From Chelativorans multitrophicus (lineage in GTDB: Bacteria > Pseudomonadota > Alphaproteobacteria > Rhizobiales > Rhizobiaceae), in NCBI RefSeq assembly GCF_011317445.1, contig NZ_JAAAPL010000001.1, positions 434,001 to 498,000 on the forward strand: a DNA stretch of 64,000 nucleotides. The letters run 5' to 3'. Shown here piece after piece: positions 50,576 to 58,305 of this stretch. The notes beneath the pieces were generated by a model that searched no databases, had not been told where the DNA came from, and saw only the letters and a list, made by a program, of their open reading frames with translations. Each line of letters begins with the position of its first letter. The stretch's first letter is position 1. The translations under genes were made by a program, and so were the position numbers.

Positions 50576-51562
50576 ATGGGGGTAATCCTTGGTAGCGGCG
50601 ACTTCACCTATCGGGTCGAGGAGCAATGGGTGAAGCTTCCACCCGGCATGGTCATGGGGGACGTCGCCGCGCTCGCCGTCGACCGGCGAGACCGAACCTA
50701 CCTTTTCAATCGCGGCCCCAATCCCATGATCGTCGTCGATAGCGAGGGCAATTTTCTGGATAGCTGGGGCCAAGGCGTGTTCTCCAATCCGCATGGTCTG
50801 CATATCGCACCTGATGACACGATCTTCTGCACGGATGACGGCGATCACACGGTGCGCCGCTGCACGCTGGACGGAAAAGTGCTCCTGACGCTCGGCGTGC
50901 CCGGCAAGCCGTCTCCTTACATGTCCGGCATCCCCTTTCATCGCTGCACGCACACCGCCGTCTCGCCCGAGAACGATTTCTATGTCTCCGACGGCTATGG
51001 AAATGCGCGGGTTCATAAATACAGCCCCGAAGGGAAACCCATTCTTTCCTGGGGCGCGCCCGGCATCGACCCCGGCCAATTCAATTTCCCGCACAATATC
51101 TGCTGCGATGAAGACGGCTGGGTCTATGTTGCCGACCGGGAGAACCACAGGATCCAGGTCTTCGACGGAAACGGGAAATACGAAACGCAGATAAACAACG
51201 TGCACCGCCCAAGCGCTCTGCTTCTCGGCCACGGCAAATGCCCAATCTGCTATGTGGGCGAGATCGGCCCCTATATGAACGTCAATCGCAAGAATCCCAA
51301 TCTAGGCCCGCGCATCTCAATCATGAGCAATGACGGACAACTGCTCGCCCGCTTCGGCGAATTGCCGACGGGGCCACGCAATCCAGGCCAATTCCTCTCT
51401 CCCCACAGCCTTGCGGTGGATTCCAAAGGCAATCTTTACGTGGGGGAAGTGAGCACCCGCGCCTGGCCCTCGCTCTTTCCGGGAGAGCCCCTACCCGACA
51501 ATCTGCACCGCATGCACCGGCTGACCAAGATCACGGACCCTGCGGCAGGCGCGGACCGCTGA
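50576..51562 (+). CDS. PAL-like NHL beta-propeller protein, copy 1
   Basis: A 328-residue six-bladed NHL propeller without signal peptide, so cytoplasmic. Blade signatures are VSDGYGNARVHKYSPEGKPI and WVYVADRENHRIQVFDGNGK, as in peptidyl-alpha-hydroxyglycine alpha-amidating lyase (PAL). Conserved with its paralogue at 56402 are IFCTDDGDHTVR, RCTHTA and a CPICYVGE motif. The operon context (aldolase before, DMT carrier after) suggests a lyase or lactonase on an organic acid rather than peptide amidation. Its stop overlaps the DMT gene start (TGATG). Confidence 0.82.
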   Translation: MGVILGSGDFTYRVEEQWVKLPPGMVMGDVAALAVDRRDRTYLFNRGPNPMIVVDSEGNFLDSWGQGVFSNPHGLHIAPDDTIFCTDDGDHTVRRCTLDGKVLLTLGVPGKPSPYMSGIPFHRCTHTAVSPENDFYVSDGYGNARVHKYSPEGKPILSWGAPGIDPGQFNFPHNICCDEDGWVYVADRENHRIQVFDGNGKYETQINNVHRPSALLLGHGKCPICYVGEIGPYMNVNRKNPNLGPRISIMSNDGQLLARFGELPTGPRNPGQFLSPHSLAVDSKGNLYVGEVSTRAWPSLFPGEPLPDNLHRMHRLTKITDPAAGADR

Positions 51563-52539
51563 TGCTCGGCAGCCTGCTCGCTCTTTTCGCAGCGGTCACC
51601 TTCGCCCTCAACAACGCTGCCTACCGGCGCGGCGCGCTGACCGGCAGCGTGGCGCAGGGAATGGCGGTGTCGCTTTCGCTGGGCGTTTTGATCTTCTTTG
51701 CCGCAAGCATCCTGATCGGCGGCCTCGAAGCAATTTTCTCCTTCTCTTCCTTCTCGTTCTGGCTGTTTTGCGCGGCCGGTCTCCTGCACTTCGCCTGGGG
51801 CCGCTACTGCAACTACCGTGCAACCAAAGCTATGGGCGCCAATCTCGTCGGGCCGCCACAGCAGCTCGGCATCATCGTATCGCTTGTGCTTGCCATTATC
51901 GTGCTCGGGGAGACGCTGACGCCGCTTCGCATCCTCGGCATCCTTCTCGTGGTCCTGGGGCCGGCCATATCGCTGCGCGCCCGTATGGCCACGCAAGGCC
52001 CCGACGCCCCGAAGCCGACATTCCAGCCGAACTATGTGGAGGGCTACTATTTCGCTTTCCTTTCCGCACTGGGCTTCGGGGTGAGCCCGATCTTCGTCAA
52101 AGTTGCGCTGGACGGAGGAGGTCTGGTCGAAAGCATCGCCGGAGGCTTCATCGCCTATCTCGCCGCGACCGCGATCATGGCGCTGGCGCTGCTCAAGCCG
52201 GGCTTGGCGGCGCACATCGCGGCAGTCAAGCCCGTCTCCGGCAAATGGTTTTCCACCGCGGCTGTGCTTGTCAGCCTGTCGCAGATGACGAGTTATATGG
52301 CGCTGGCTCTCGCCCCGGTTTCCGTGGTCATGCCCATTCAGCGCCTGTCGCTGGTCTTTCGCGTCTTGGCCAATTCGATGCTCAACCGGGAGCACGAGGT
52401 GATCGGCGGGCGGATCTGGGTGGCCACCGGCTTAGGGCTTCTGGGCGCGATCTTCCTGTCGCTCAGCACAGAGTTCGTATTGAATCACCTGACGCTGCCG
52501 GACTGGCTGGAACAGGCCGCGCAATGGCACTGGCCGTGA
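51562..52539 (+). CDS. DMT-superfamily (EamA) transporter
   Basis: A 325-residue membrane protein with ten predicted helices in two EamA repeats (for example ALNNAAYRRGALTGSVAQG and LGFGVSPIFVKVALDGGG). ATKAMGANLVGPPQQLGIIV is the usual end-of-helix motif of repeat one. Members import or export small metabolites. Overlap with the propeller gene (TGATG) indicates co-translation, so it may export a product or toxic intermediate of the pathway. The ligand is unknown. Confidence 0.87.
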   Translation: MLGSLLALFAAVTFALNNAAYRRGALTGSVAQGMAVSLSLGVLIFFAASILIGGLEAIFSFSSFSFWLFCAAGLLHFAWGRYCNYRATKAMGANLVGPPQQLGIIVSLVLAIIVLGETLTPLRILGILLVVLGPAISLRARMATQGPDAPKPTFQPNYVEGYYFAFLSALGFGVSPIFVKVALDGGGLVESIAGGFIAYLAATAIMALALLKPGLAAHIAAVKPVSGKWFSTAAVLVSLSQMTSYMALALAPVSVVMPIQRLSLVFRVLANSMLNREHEVIGGRIWVATGLGLLGAIFLSLSTEFVLNHLTLPDWLEQAAQWHWP

Positions 52540-52573
52540 TGTTTGTCCGGGGTGTACCCACTCGATAGAGTTG

Positions 52574-52717
52574 CCCCCTCTCTTGCGTTTCCAAGCACTT
52601 TGCTCGGGGACAAGCCCGCTTGCAAGCGCAGGAAACGCGTTCTCTCCCGCAAGGGGGAGCGACTTCAATCGCTTAGCCAAGCGAAGCGAAGCTAAGTGTT
52701 AGAAATCGCAAGAGGGG
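52574..52717. repeat. MITE-like intergenic element, copy B
   Basis: A 144-bp element in a convergent intergenic region. It has terminal inverted repeats CCCCCTCTCTTGCG and CGCAAGAGGGG, and GTTTCCAAGCAC and GCTAAGTGTTAGAAAT boxes identical or nearly so to the ends of copy A at 31201-31431, but in reverse orientation. It lacks the 27-bp internal inverted repeat of copy A. The two copies bracket about 21 kb of the island. Confidence 0.65.
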
Positions 52718-52737
52718 CGCGCACGGGATTAGGGCAA

Positions 52738-53520
52738 TCAAATAAACGGCGCCTTGCCGCCGTCCACGGGGATCGCGGCGCCGGTCACGTAGGACGCTAG
52801 GTCCGACGCCAGGAAGCAGGCCATATTCGCGAATTCCTCGGGCTGCCCCATGCGCCCGAGCGGAATATCCTTCCCGATCTCCGCGACCATCTCCTCCAGC
52901 GTTATGCCGTCGGTCCTCATCCTGTGGCGGCGAAAGGTCTGGTCCGAGACGATATTGCCCACCATCAGCGCATTGACGAGCACGCCATAAGGCGCGCCTT
53001 CGCCTGCCAACACCTTGGTGAGCGCAAGGCCCGCCGCGCGCGATACGGTCGTGGGCGCGCCGCCAGGTCTTGAGTTCTTGGCGTTGATCGACAAGACATT
53101 GATCACCCTGCCCCAGCGCCGTTCCTTCATCTGCGTCCAGACCAGGCGCGTCATACGGATCGCGCCCATCAGCTTCTGCTCGAGATCGTCGTGCCACATG
53201 GCATCGGTGATCTCTTCGAATCGCGCCAGCCGGGATTCGCCCGCATTGTTGACGAGGATGTCGACCTTGCCGAAGGCCGACACCACTTTGTCATAGGCGG
53301 CTTGCGTCTCTGCCGCCTTTGCAACGTCGCAGGATACGCCGAGCACCCGGCCTTTGGCGGTCTTGCTGATCTCCGCGACAGCCTCGTCCAAGGTGGATTG
53401 CGTCCGCGCCAGGATCGCCACATCGGCGCCCGATGCGGCGAAGCGGTTCGCCGTGGCAAACCCCAGGCCCTTGGAGCCTCCGGTAATGACAGCGGCGCGT
53501 CCTGCGAGGCTGACTTCCAT
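52738..53520 (-). CDS. SDR-family protein lacking the YxxxK motif
   Basis: A 260-residue short-chain dehydrogenase fold. AVITGGSKGLGFATANRFA binds the dinucleotide, LVNNAGESRLARFEEI is the NNAG strand, and it ends YVTGAAIPVDGGKAPFI. The active site is odd. Where SDRs have Tyr-x-x-x-Lys this protein has T157-T-V-S-R161, so both the catalytic Tyr and Lys are replaced, although Ser144 is present. It may use a different mechanism or be a non-enzymatic binder. It is the last gene of the leftward operon with an ALDH and split ThDP enzyme. Confidence 0.87.
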   Translation of the reverse strand: MEVSLAGRAAVITGGSKGLGFATANRFAASGADVAILARTQSTLDEAVAEISKTAKGRVLGVSCDVAKAAETQAAYDKVVSAFGKVDILVNNAGESRLARFEEITDAMWHDDLEQKLMGAIRMTRLVWTQMKERRWGRVINVLSINAKNSRPGGAPTTVSRAAGLALTKVLAGEGAPYGVLVNALMVGNIVSDQTFRRHRMRTDGITLEEMVAEIGKDIPLGRMGQPEEFANMACFLASDLASYVTGAAIPVDGGKAPFI

Positions 53521-53541
53521 GGCGGCTTGCCTTTCCTAAAA

Positions 53542-53584
53542 GCATGATCCCGAAAAGTTGCAGACTTTTCGGATAAGGTCATGC
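53542..53584. repeat. Rhizobial REP-like palindrome
   Basis: GCATGATCCCGAAAAGT-TGCAG-ACTTTTCGGATAAGGTCATGC is an imperfect palindrome of a type scattered between genes in many Hyphomicrobiales genomes. It lies between the SDR and ALDH genes. Confidence 0.7.
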
Positions 53585-53597
53585 ACCTAAACCGAAT

Positions 53598-53621
53598 GCA
53601 TAGAGCGCGTGCGCTCTATGC
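53598..53621 (-). terminator. Hairpin overlapping the ALDH stop
   Basis: The perfect stem GCATAGAGCGC/GCGCTCTATGC (53598-53621) includes the last codons and stop of the ALDH gene. No T-run follows. It may slow transcription into the SDR gene or stabilise the ALDH mRNA end. Confidence 0.5.
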
Positions 53622-55052
53622 GGTGATCTTTTGAGATACGAATTTCGTGATCATGAAGGCGTCGAGAGTTTCGTACCCGCCCTCCCGGCCATAGCCGCTT
53701 TCCTTCACGCCGCCAAAGGGCGTGTCGGCCTGCGACGTGCCGAAATGGTTGAGCGACATGATACCGCTTTCCACCCGATGGGCCAGTTCGTGCGAATAGG
53801 CCTGGGAGTTGGTGAAGGCATAGGAGCAGAGCCCGTAGGGCAGACGGTTGGCGATCTCGATCGCCTCCTCGAACTCACGGAAACGGACCACGGGGGCAAT
53901 CGGCCCGAACGGCTCGACATTTACCACGTCGGCATCGTCCGGAACGTCCGTCAGAACGGTCGGCTCGAAGAAATAGCCGCGATTGCCGATGCGTTTTCCG
54001 CCCGTTGCCACCGTCGCGCCCTTAGCCCTGGCGTCGGCCACCAGCTCTTCCAGCGCCCTCAGCCGGCGCGAATTGGCAAGTGGTCCCATCTGCGTGTCCG
54101 CTTCGAGCCCGTTGCCGACCTTGATGGCACTCGCCGCCTTGACGAAGCTTTCGACGAAAGCGTCGTGCGCCTTCTCCTGGATGATGAACCGGGTCGGCGC
54201 CGTGCATATCTGCCCCGCATTGCGGAATTTGGCGGCAACTGCCTGCCTGGCGATCTTGTCGGCATCGACATCGTCGAACACGATGACCGGCGAGTGACCG
54301 CCGAGTTCCATCACCACGGGCTTCATCGCCTCCGCCGCGAGCTTGGCGAGGTGCTTGCCCACCGGCGTGGAGCCGGTGAAGGTAATGGCGCGGATTACCG
54401 GCGAAGCGATCAGATAGGCCGAGATCATCGAGGATTTGCCGGAGACGATGTTGATGACCTCGGGCGGCAGTCCGCCGTCGAGCAGGCACTGGACCAGCGC
54501 GCAGGTCGCGGCCGGAGTTTCTTCAGAGCTCTTGATGATGACGGAACAGCCCGCACCCAGCGCGCCGCCGAGCTTGCGACCGGGCGACGAGATCGGAAAG
54601 TTCCATGGCGTGAACGCGGCCACAGGGCCGATCGCCAGCTTGATGCCGTAGCGATTGAAACCGGGATCGCTCGGCACGATCGTGCCATAGGCGCGCCGGC
54701 CCTCATTCGCGTCCCATTCGATGATCGAGGCAGCGCGGATGATCTCAAGCCTCGCCTCCTCGACCGGCTTTCCCTGCTCGATCGTGATCAACGGCGCGAT
54801 TTCGGCTGCCCGCTCTCGCAGGATCCGGCAGCCGCGCATGATGATGTCGCAGCGCTGCTCGGCGGAGAGCTCCTGCCATTCCCGGAAACCGCGCTGCGCC
54901 GACTGAAGGGCGCGGTCGAGGTCGGCTTCCGTTGCCGAGGGCAGCATCGCAATCACCTCTTCCGTCGCAGGATTGATGACCTCCTTCGGCTCACCGGACC
55001 CCTTGGTCCATTCACCGCCGATCAGCATCAAGGGTGCCTTGTACGTCGCCAC
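53616..55052 (-). CDS. NAD(P)-dependent aldehyde dehydrogenase
   Basis: A 478-residue aldehyde dehydrogenase closest to the succinate-semialdehyde/glycolaldehyde group. TPWNFPISSPGRKLGGALGA starts the cofactor region. Lys174 in IIKSSEETP contacts the cofactor, Glu249 in VMELGGHSP is the general base, and Cys283 in FRNAGQICTAPTRF is the nucleophile. It lies downstream of the second split ThDP decarboxylase, so it is well placed to oxidise the aldehyde that enzyme releases to the acid. Confidence 0.92.
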   Translation of the reverse strand: MATYKAPLMLIGGEWTKGSGEPKEVINPATEEVIAMLPSATEADLDRALQSAQRGFREWQELSAEQRCDIIMRGCRILRERAAEIAPLITIEQGKPVEEARLEIIRAASIIEWDANEGRRAYGTIVPSDPGFNRYGIKLAIGPVAAFTPWNFPISSPGRKLGGALGAGCSVIIKSSEETPAATCALVQCLLDGGLPPEVINIVSGKSSMISAYLIASPVIRAITFTGSTPVGKHLAKLAAEAMKPVVMELGGHSPVIVFDDVDADKIARQAVAAKFRNAGQICTAPTRFIIQEKAHDAFVESFVKAASAIKVGNGLEADTQMGPLANSRRLRALEELVADARAKGATVATGGKRIGNRGYFFEPTVLTDVPDDADVVNVEPFGPIAPVVRFREFEEAIEIANRLPYGLCSYAFTNSQAYSHELAHRVESGIMSLNHFGTSQADTPFGGVKESGYGREGGYETLDAFMITKFVSQKITA

Positions 55053-55117
55053 GTCGTCTTCTCCTCGTTTCGTGCCGCCGGACGGCGGAAATGGAACATC
55101 ATGCTTTCGATCGGCCT

Positions 55118-55708
55118 TCAGCTCCTGCCAAGCAAGGCGCGGCGGAACTGCATCTTCTGGAACACGCCGTCTCGGTTGCGGGGAAAGAGCGGACCGACCT
55201 CGTTGCTGACCTTAAGCAGCGCGAAGACCGGACCGGGCGCCCTGCGGATCAGTGGCGTCGCCTCTTCCAATTCTGCCGATGTGCGGATCGTGCGCACAAC
55301 AGGAAATTGACAGCCGATCGCCACACCCGCAAGGTCTATGCCGCGGCCGGTGTGGGTGCGCTGCATGCCGGTCTCGGCATAGTGCTCATTGTCGATCACC
55401 ACGATGGCCAGATTGTCCGGCTTTTCCGCTCCGATGGTGGCGAGCGAACCCAGGCTCATCAGCATCTCGCCATCCCCCGCGAACACGATCACGCGGCGCT
55501 TTGGCTGCGAAAGCGCGAGGCCCAGGCCGGTCATCGTCGCCTGCCCCATGGCTCCGCCCAGCGGAAAATCCTGCTCGAAGTCCACCTGGATGGCAGCCAC
55601 GTCGTAGGAGGGCCCGCCGAGCGAAGAGACGGTGAGCGTATCGCCACGATCAGCCAGGATGCGCTTCACGGCCTCGCGGCGGTTGAGGGTGTTCTCGGTC
55701 ATGGGCAT
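55118..55708 (-). CDS. ThDP decarboxylase, pyrophosphate-binding subunit (pair 2)
   Basis: A 196-residue ComE-like C-terminal half. LGGAMGQATMTGLGLALSQP leads to the ThDP/Mg motif VIVFAGDGEMLMSLGSLATI ending at IDNEHYAETGM. It begins one base after the stop of its partner gene. It is the second split decarboxylase of the island; the substrate presumably differs from pair 1 at 37.3-38.5 kb. Confidence 0.87.
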   Translation of the reverse strand: MPMTENTLNRREAVKRILADRGDTLTVSSLGGPSYDVAAIQVDFEQDFPLGGAMGQATMTGLGLALSQPKRRVIVFAGDGEMLMSLGSLATIGAEKPDNLAIVVIDNEHYAETGMQRTHTGRGIDLAGVAIGCQFPVVRTIRTSAELEEATPLIRRAPGPVFALLKVSNEVGPLFPRNRDGVFQKMQFRRALLGRS

Positions 55709-55709
55709 C

Positions 55710-56237
55710 TCACTTGAAAACCTTGGCGCCGATCAGGCGCTGAGACAACAGGACGGCAATCGCCTGCTGAGCGGAAAAGGCCATGGCGAGGCCGGCACGC
55801 ACGGTCTCCTCCACGTCCCCGGCCGTTTCGGCGCGCAGGCAGATCATGCCCATCTCCTCCAGAACCGGCTTCACGCTCTGCCCCATCGGGATCTGCCAGG
55901 CGTTTGTCTCGCCGAAATCGCCGCGCATGGTGACGAAGGTGATGAAGGGTATCTGGCAGTTCCTCAGGAGCGACAGCGCATTGATGCAGTTGCCCACACC
56001 GCTCGATTGCATGAGGAGCGTGCTGCGCACGCCGCCGAGCCAGGCTCCGGTCGCAAGTCCGACGCCGTCCTGCTCCGTGGTGAGCGAGATCGTGCGCATA
56101 TCGGGATCGTCGATGCAGTATTGGATGAGCTGCTTATGGCCGCCGTCCGGCACAAAGGAGACCTGCGCCACCTTCGCTTCTTTCAGGAGGCGGTAGATCG
56201 TGTGCGGCCATGCCGCCTGGCTCTGTTCGTCCGACAT
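55710..56237 (-). CDS. ThDP decarboxylase, pyrimidine-binding subunit (pair 2)
   Basis: A 175-residue ComD-like N-terminal half. The catalytic Glu lies in LTTEQDGVGLATGAWLGG (pair 1 has REEEAVG there), followed by LLMQSSGVGNCINALSLL and TMRGDFGETNAWQIP. It is the first gene of the leftward operon alpha, beta, ALDH, SDR and is divergent from the second beta-propeller gene across an operator-bearing promoter. Confidence 0.87.
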   Translation of the reverse strand: MSDEQSQAAWPHTIYRLLKEAKVAQVSFVPDGGHKQLIQYCIDDPDMRTISLTTEQDGVGLATGAWLGGVRSTLLMQSSGVGNCINALSLLRNCQIPFITFVTMRGDFGETNAWQIPMGQSVKPVLEEMGMICLRAETAGDVEETVRAGLAMAFSAQQAIAVLLSQRLIGAKVFK

Positions 56238-56343
56238 TCCTGCCCCGGTCCTCCTCAGTCAAAATTATGCAACAGGATGCGTCCGGTCGCTCTTCGGCCC
56301 CTGAACGCCGCTCCTTCGGCCCGCATCCCATTTTCGCGATTGA

Positions 56344-56378
56344 TTGTATACGCGCGTCGACTATAAAATACAAGTATT
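56344..56378. promoter_or_regulatory. GntR-type operator, divergent promoter
   Basis: ATTGTATACGCG (core 56346-56351) is followed 16 bases on by the inverted repeat AATAC-AA-GTATT (56367-56378). Both sit between divergent operons and match the GTATAC motif of the island. Confidence 0.6.
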
Positions 56379-56401
56379 GGCGAGCGGTAGCGGGAGGAGC
56401 A

Positions 56402-57358
56402 ATGACAGTCGTCTTGGGAAACGGAGAATACCGCTTCAAGGTCGAGCGCGGCTGGGGCCGCTTGCCGGACGGGTGGTCGTTGAACGAAGTCGCCGGCGTG
56501 GGCGTCGACGCCAAGGACCGCGTCTATGTCTTCAATCGCGGCGAACACCCGATGGTCGTGTTCGACCGCGAGGGGAATTTCCTGACCTCCTGGGGCGAAG
56601 GCGTTTTCACCCGCCCGCATGCGGTGCATATCGGGCCGGACGACACGATCTTCTGCACCGACGACGGCGACCATACCGTGCGCAAATGCACGCTCGATGG
56701 CAAGGTGCTGATGACGATCGGCGTGCCCGGCGCTCCCTCCCCTTATATGAGTCTAAGGCCGTTCTGCCGCTGCACCCACACGGCCTGCGCGCCCAATGGG
56801 GACATTTTCGTCTCGGACGGCTATGGCAATGCGTGCGTGCACAAATACACGCCCGACGGCCGTTATCTGAAAAGCTGGGGCTCGCCGGGTACGGGTCCTG
56901 GGCAGTTCAGCCTGCCGCACAACATCACCTGCGATGCGGACGGCTGGGTTTATGTGGCGGACCGCGAGCTCCACCGCATTCAGGTCTTCGACAGCGAAGG
57001 CCGCTACGAGACCCAGTGGAACAACCTGCATCGCCCGAGCGCGCTTTACATGCCGCCCGGACGGTGCCCCCTTTGCTATGTGGGTGAGACAGGGCCGACC
57101 ATGAGCGTCATCCGCAACGTGCCCAATCTCGGCGCACGCATCAGCATCCTCGATAACAAGGGCAATCCGCTGGCCCAGCTCGGCGGGGAGCATGCCGGCA
57201 ACGGTCCGGGCGAATTCATGTCTCCGCACGGGATCGCGGTCGATTCGGAAGGATCGATCTATGTCGGCGAGGTCGCGCGTACGGCTTGGGGCCATATGAA
57301 TCCCGGCAAGCCCGTGCCCGAGCCGATCCACGTTCTCAGCAAATTGACCAGGCTCTAG
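56402..57358 (+). CDS. PAL-like NHL beta-propeller protein, copy 2
   Basis: A 318-residue six-bladed NHL propeller, strongly similar along its whole length to 50576-51562. Shared segments include PDDTIFCTDDGDHTVR, RCTHTA, VSDGYGNACVHKYTPDGRYL, DGWVYVADRELHRIQVFD and CPLCYVGETGP with a CxxC pair. No signal peptide. GGGAGGAGC precedes the ATG. It starts a rightward operon with a 6PGDH-like dehydrogenase and a PrpF-type isomerase. Duplication within one island argues for a metabolic role on two related substrates. Confidence 0.82.
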   Translation: MTVVLGNGEYRFKVERGWGRLPDGWSLNEVAGVGVDAKDRVYVFNRGEHPMVVFDREGNFLTSWGEGVFTRPHAVHIGPDDTIFCTDDGDHTVRKCTLDGKVLMTIGVPGAPSPYMSLRPFCRCTHTACAPNGDIFVSDGYGNACVHKYTPDGRYLKSWGSPGTGPGQFSLPHNITCDADGWVYVADRELHRIQVFDSEGRYETQWNNLHRPSALYMPPGRCPLCYVGETGPTMSVIRNVPNLGARISILDNKGNPLAQLGGEHAGNGPGEFMSPHGIAVDSEGSIYVGEVARTAWGHMNPGKPVPEPIHVLSKLTRL

Positions 57359-57372
57359 ACGAGGAAACGGAT

Positions 57373-58257
57373 ATGAAACTTGCGTTCATCGGTTTCGGCG
57401 AGGCCGCGCAGGCGATGGCGCTCGGCTTCAAAGCCGAAAGGAGCCTCGAGCGGCTTTCCGTCTACGATATTCGCTCCAATGATCCGGCGCAGGCGCCGGT
57501 ATTAGAGGCCAAGGCAGCGGAGCTGGATGTCTTCCTGGCGCCGTCGGCCGCCGAGGCAATCAACGAATCGCCCATCGTGCTCTCGCTCGTGCAGGGTTCA
57601 GTGGCGGTGAAGGTGGCTGAATCGGTGGCGCCGCTTCTTGCCGAGGGGCAGATCTATATCGACCTCAATTCCGTCTCCCCTGATACCAAGCGCCGCGTGG
57701 CGGATGTCATCGCTGGAGGAGGCCGCGGAGATTGTGTCGAAGGCGCGATCATGGATGCCGTCCGGCCGAAGAACCATAAGGTGCCCATCCTGCTTGCCGG
57801 CCCCCGCGCGGGCGAAGCGGCGGACAAGCTGAATGCAGCCGGTATGAACAGCGAGGCGATCGGCGAGAATATCGGGCAGGCCTGTGCCGTAAAGATGATC
57901 CGCAGCGTGATGATGAAGGGCGTGGAAGCGCTCATCCTCGAAAGCATGGTCGCGGCGGAAACGGCGGGTGTCACGGAGCGCATTCTCGATTCGGTGAACA
58001 CCACCTTCAAAGGCCTCGATTGGCGCCAGCTCACCTCGCATTACCTAAAGCGGACCCATGAGCATGGCGCGCGCCGTGTATCGGAGATGAAGGAATCCGC
58101 CGCGACGGTAAAGGGCCTTGGGCTGGAGCCTTATATGTCGACCGCCATCTCGGAGAGGATCGCGGACGGCTACGCCAAGCTCTCCAAAGTGCCCTATGAT
58201 CCAAAGGCGCAATACCCCGAACTCCTGAAAGTGCTGACGGACAAGGGCGGAACGTGA
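57373..58257 (+). CDS. 6PGDH-like dehydrogenase with DUF1932, copy 2
   Basis: A 294-residue paralogue of 27473-28375. LAFIGFGEAAQAMALGFKAE binds NAD(P), IYIDLNSVSPDTKRRVADV follows, the catalytic Lys is in GQACAVKMIRSVMMKGVEAL, and the C-terminal DUF1932 domain includes GLDWRQLTSHYLKRTHEHGA. The ATG at 57373 lies 14 bases after the propeller gene stop. It likely acts on a hydroxy acid made or consumed by its operon neighbours. Confidence 0.87.
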   Translation: MKLAFIGFGEAAQAMALGFKAERSLERLSVYDIRSNDPAQAPVLEAKAAELDVFLAPSAAEAINESPIVLSLVQGSVAVKVAESVAPLLAEGQIYIDLNSVSPDTKRRVADVIAGGGRGDCVEGAIMDAVRPKNHKVPILLAGPRAGEAADKLNAAGMNSEAIGENIGQACAVKMIRSVMMKGVEALILESMVAAETAGVTERILDSVNTTFKGLDWRQLTSHYLKRTHEHGARRVSEMKESAATVKGLGLEPYMSTAISERIADGYAKLSKVPYDPKAQYPELLKVLTDKGGT

Positions 58258-58305
58258 CGTTCACCGTCAATGGTTGAGCCCAGACCGTGCTCCAAGGAGG
58301 AGGTC

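Noticed and set aside
53631-55310. 559-codon plus-strand frame antisense to the aldehyde dehydrogenase
   Set aside because: The ALDH on the other strand has all catalytic residues; this frame shows no domain and no ribosome site.
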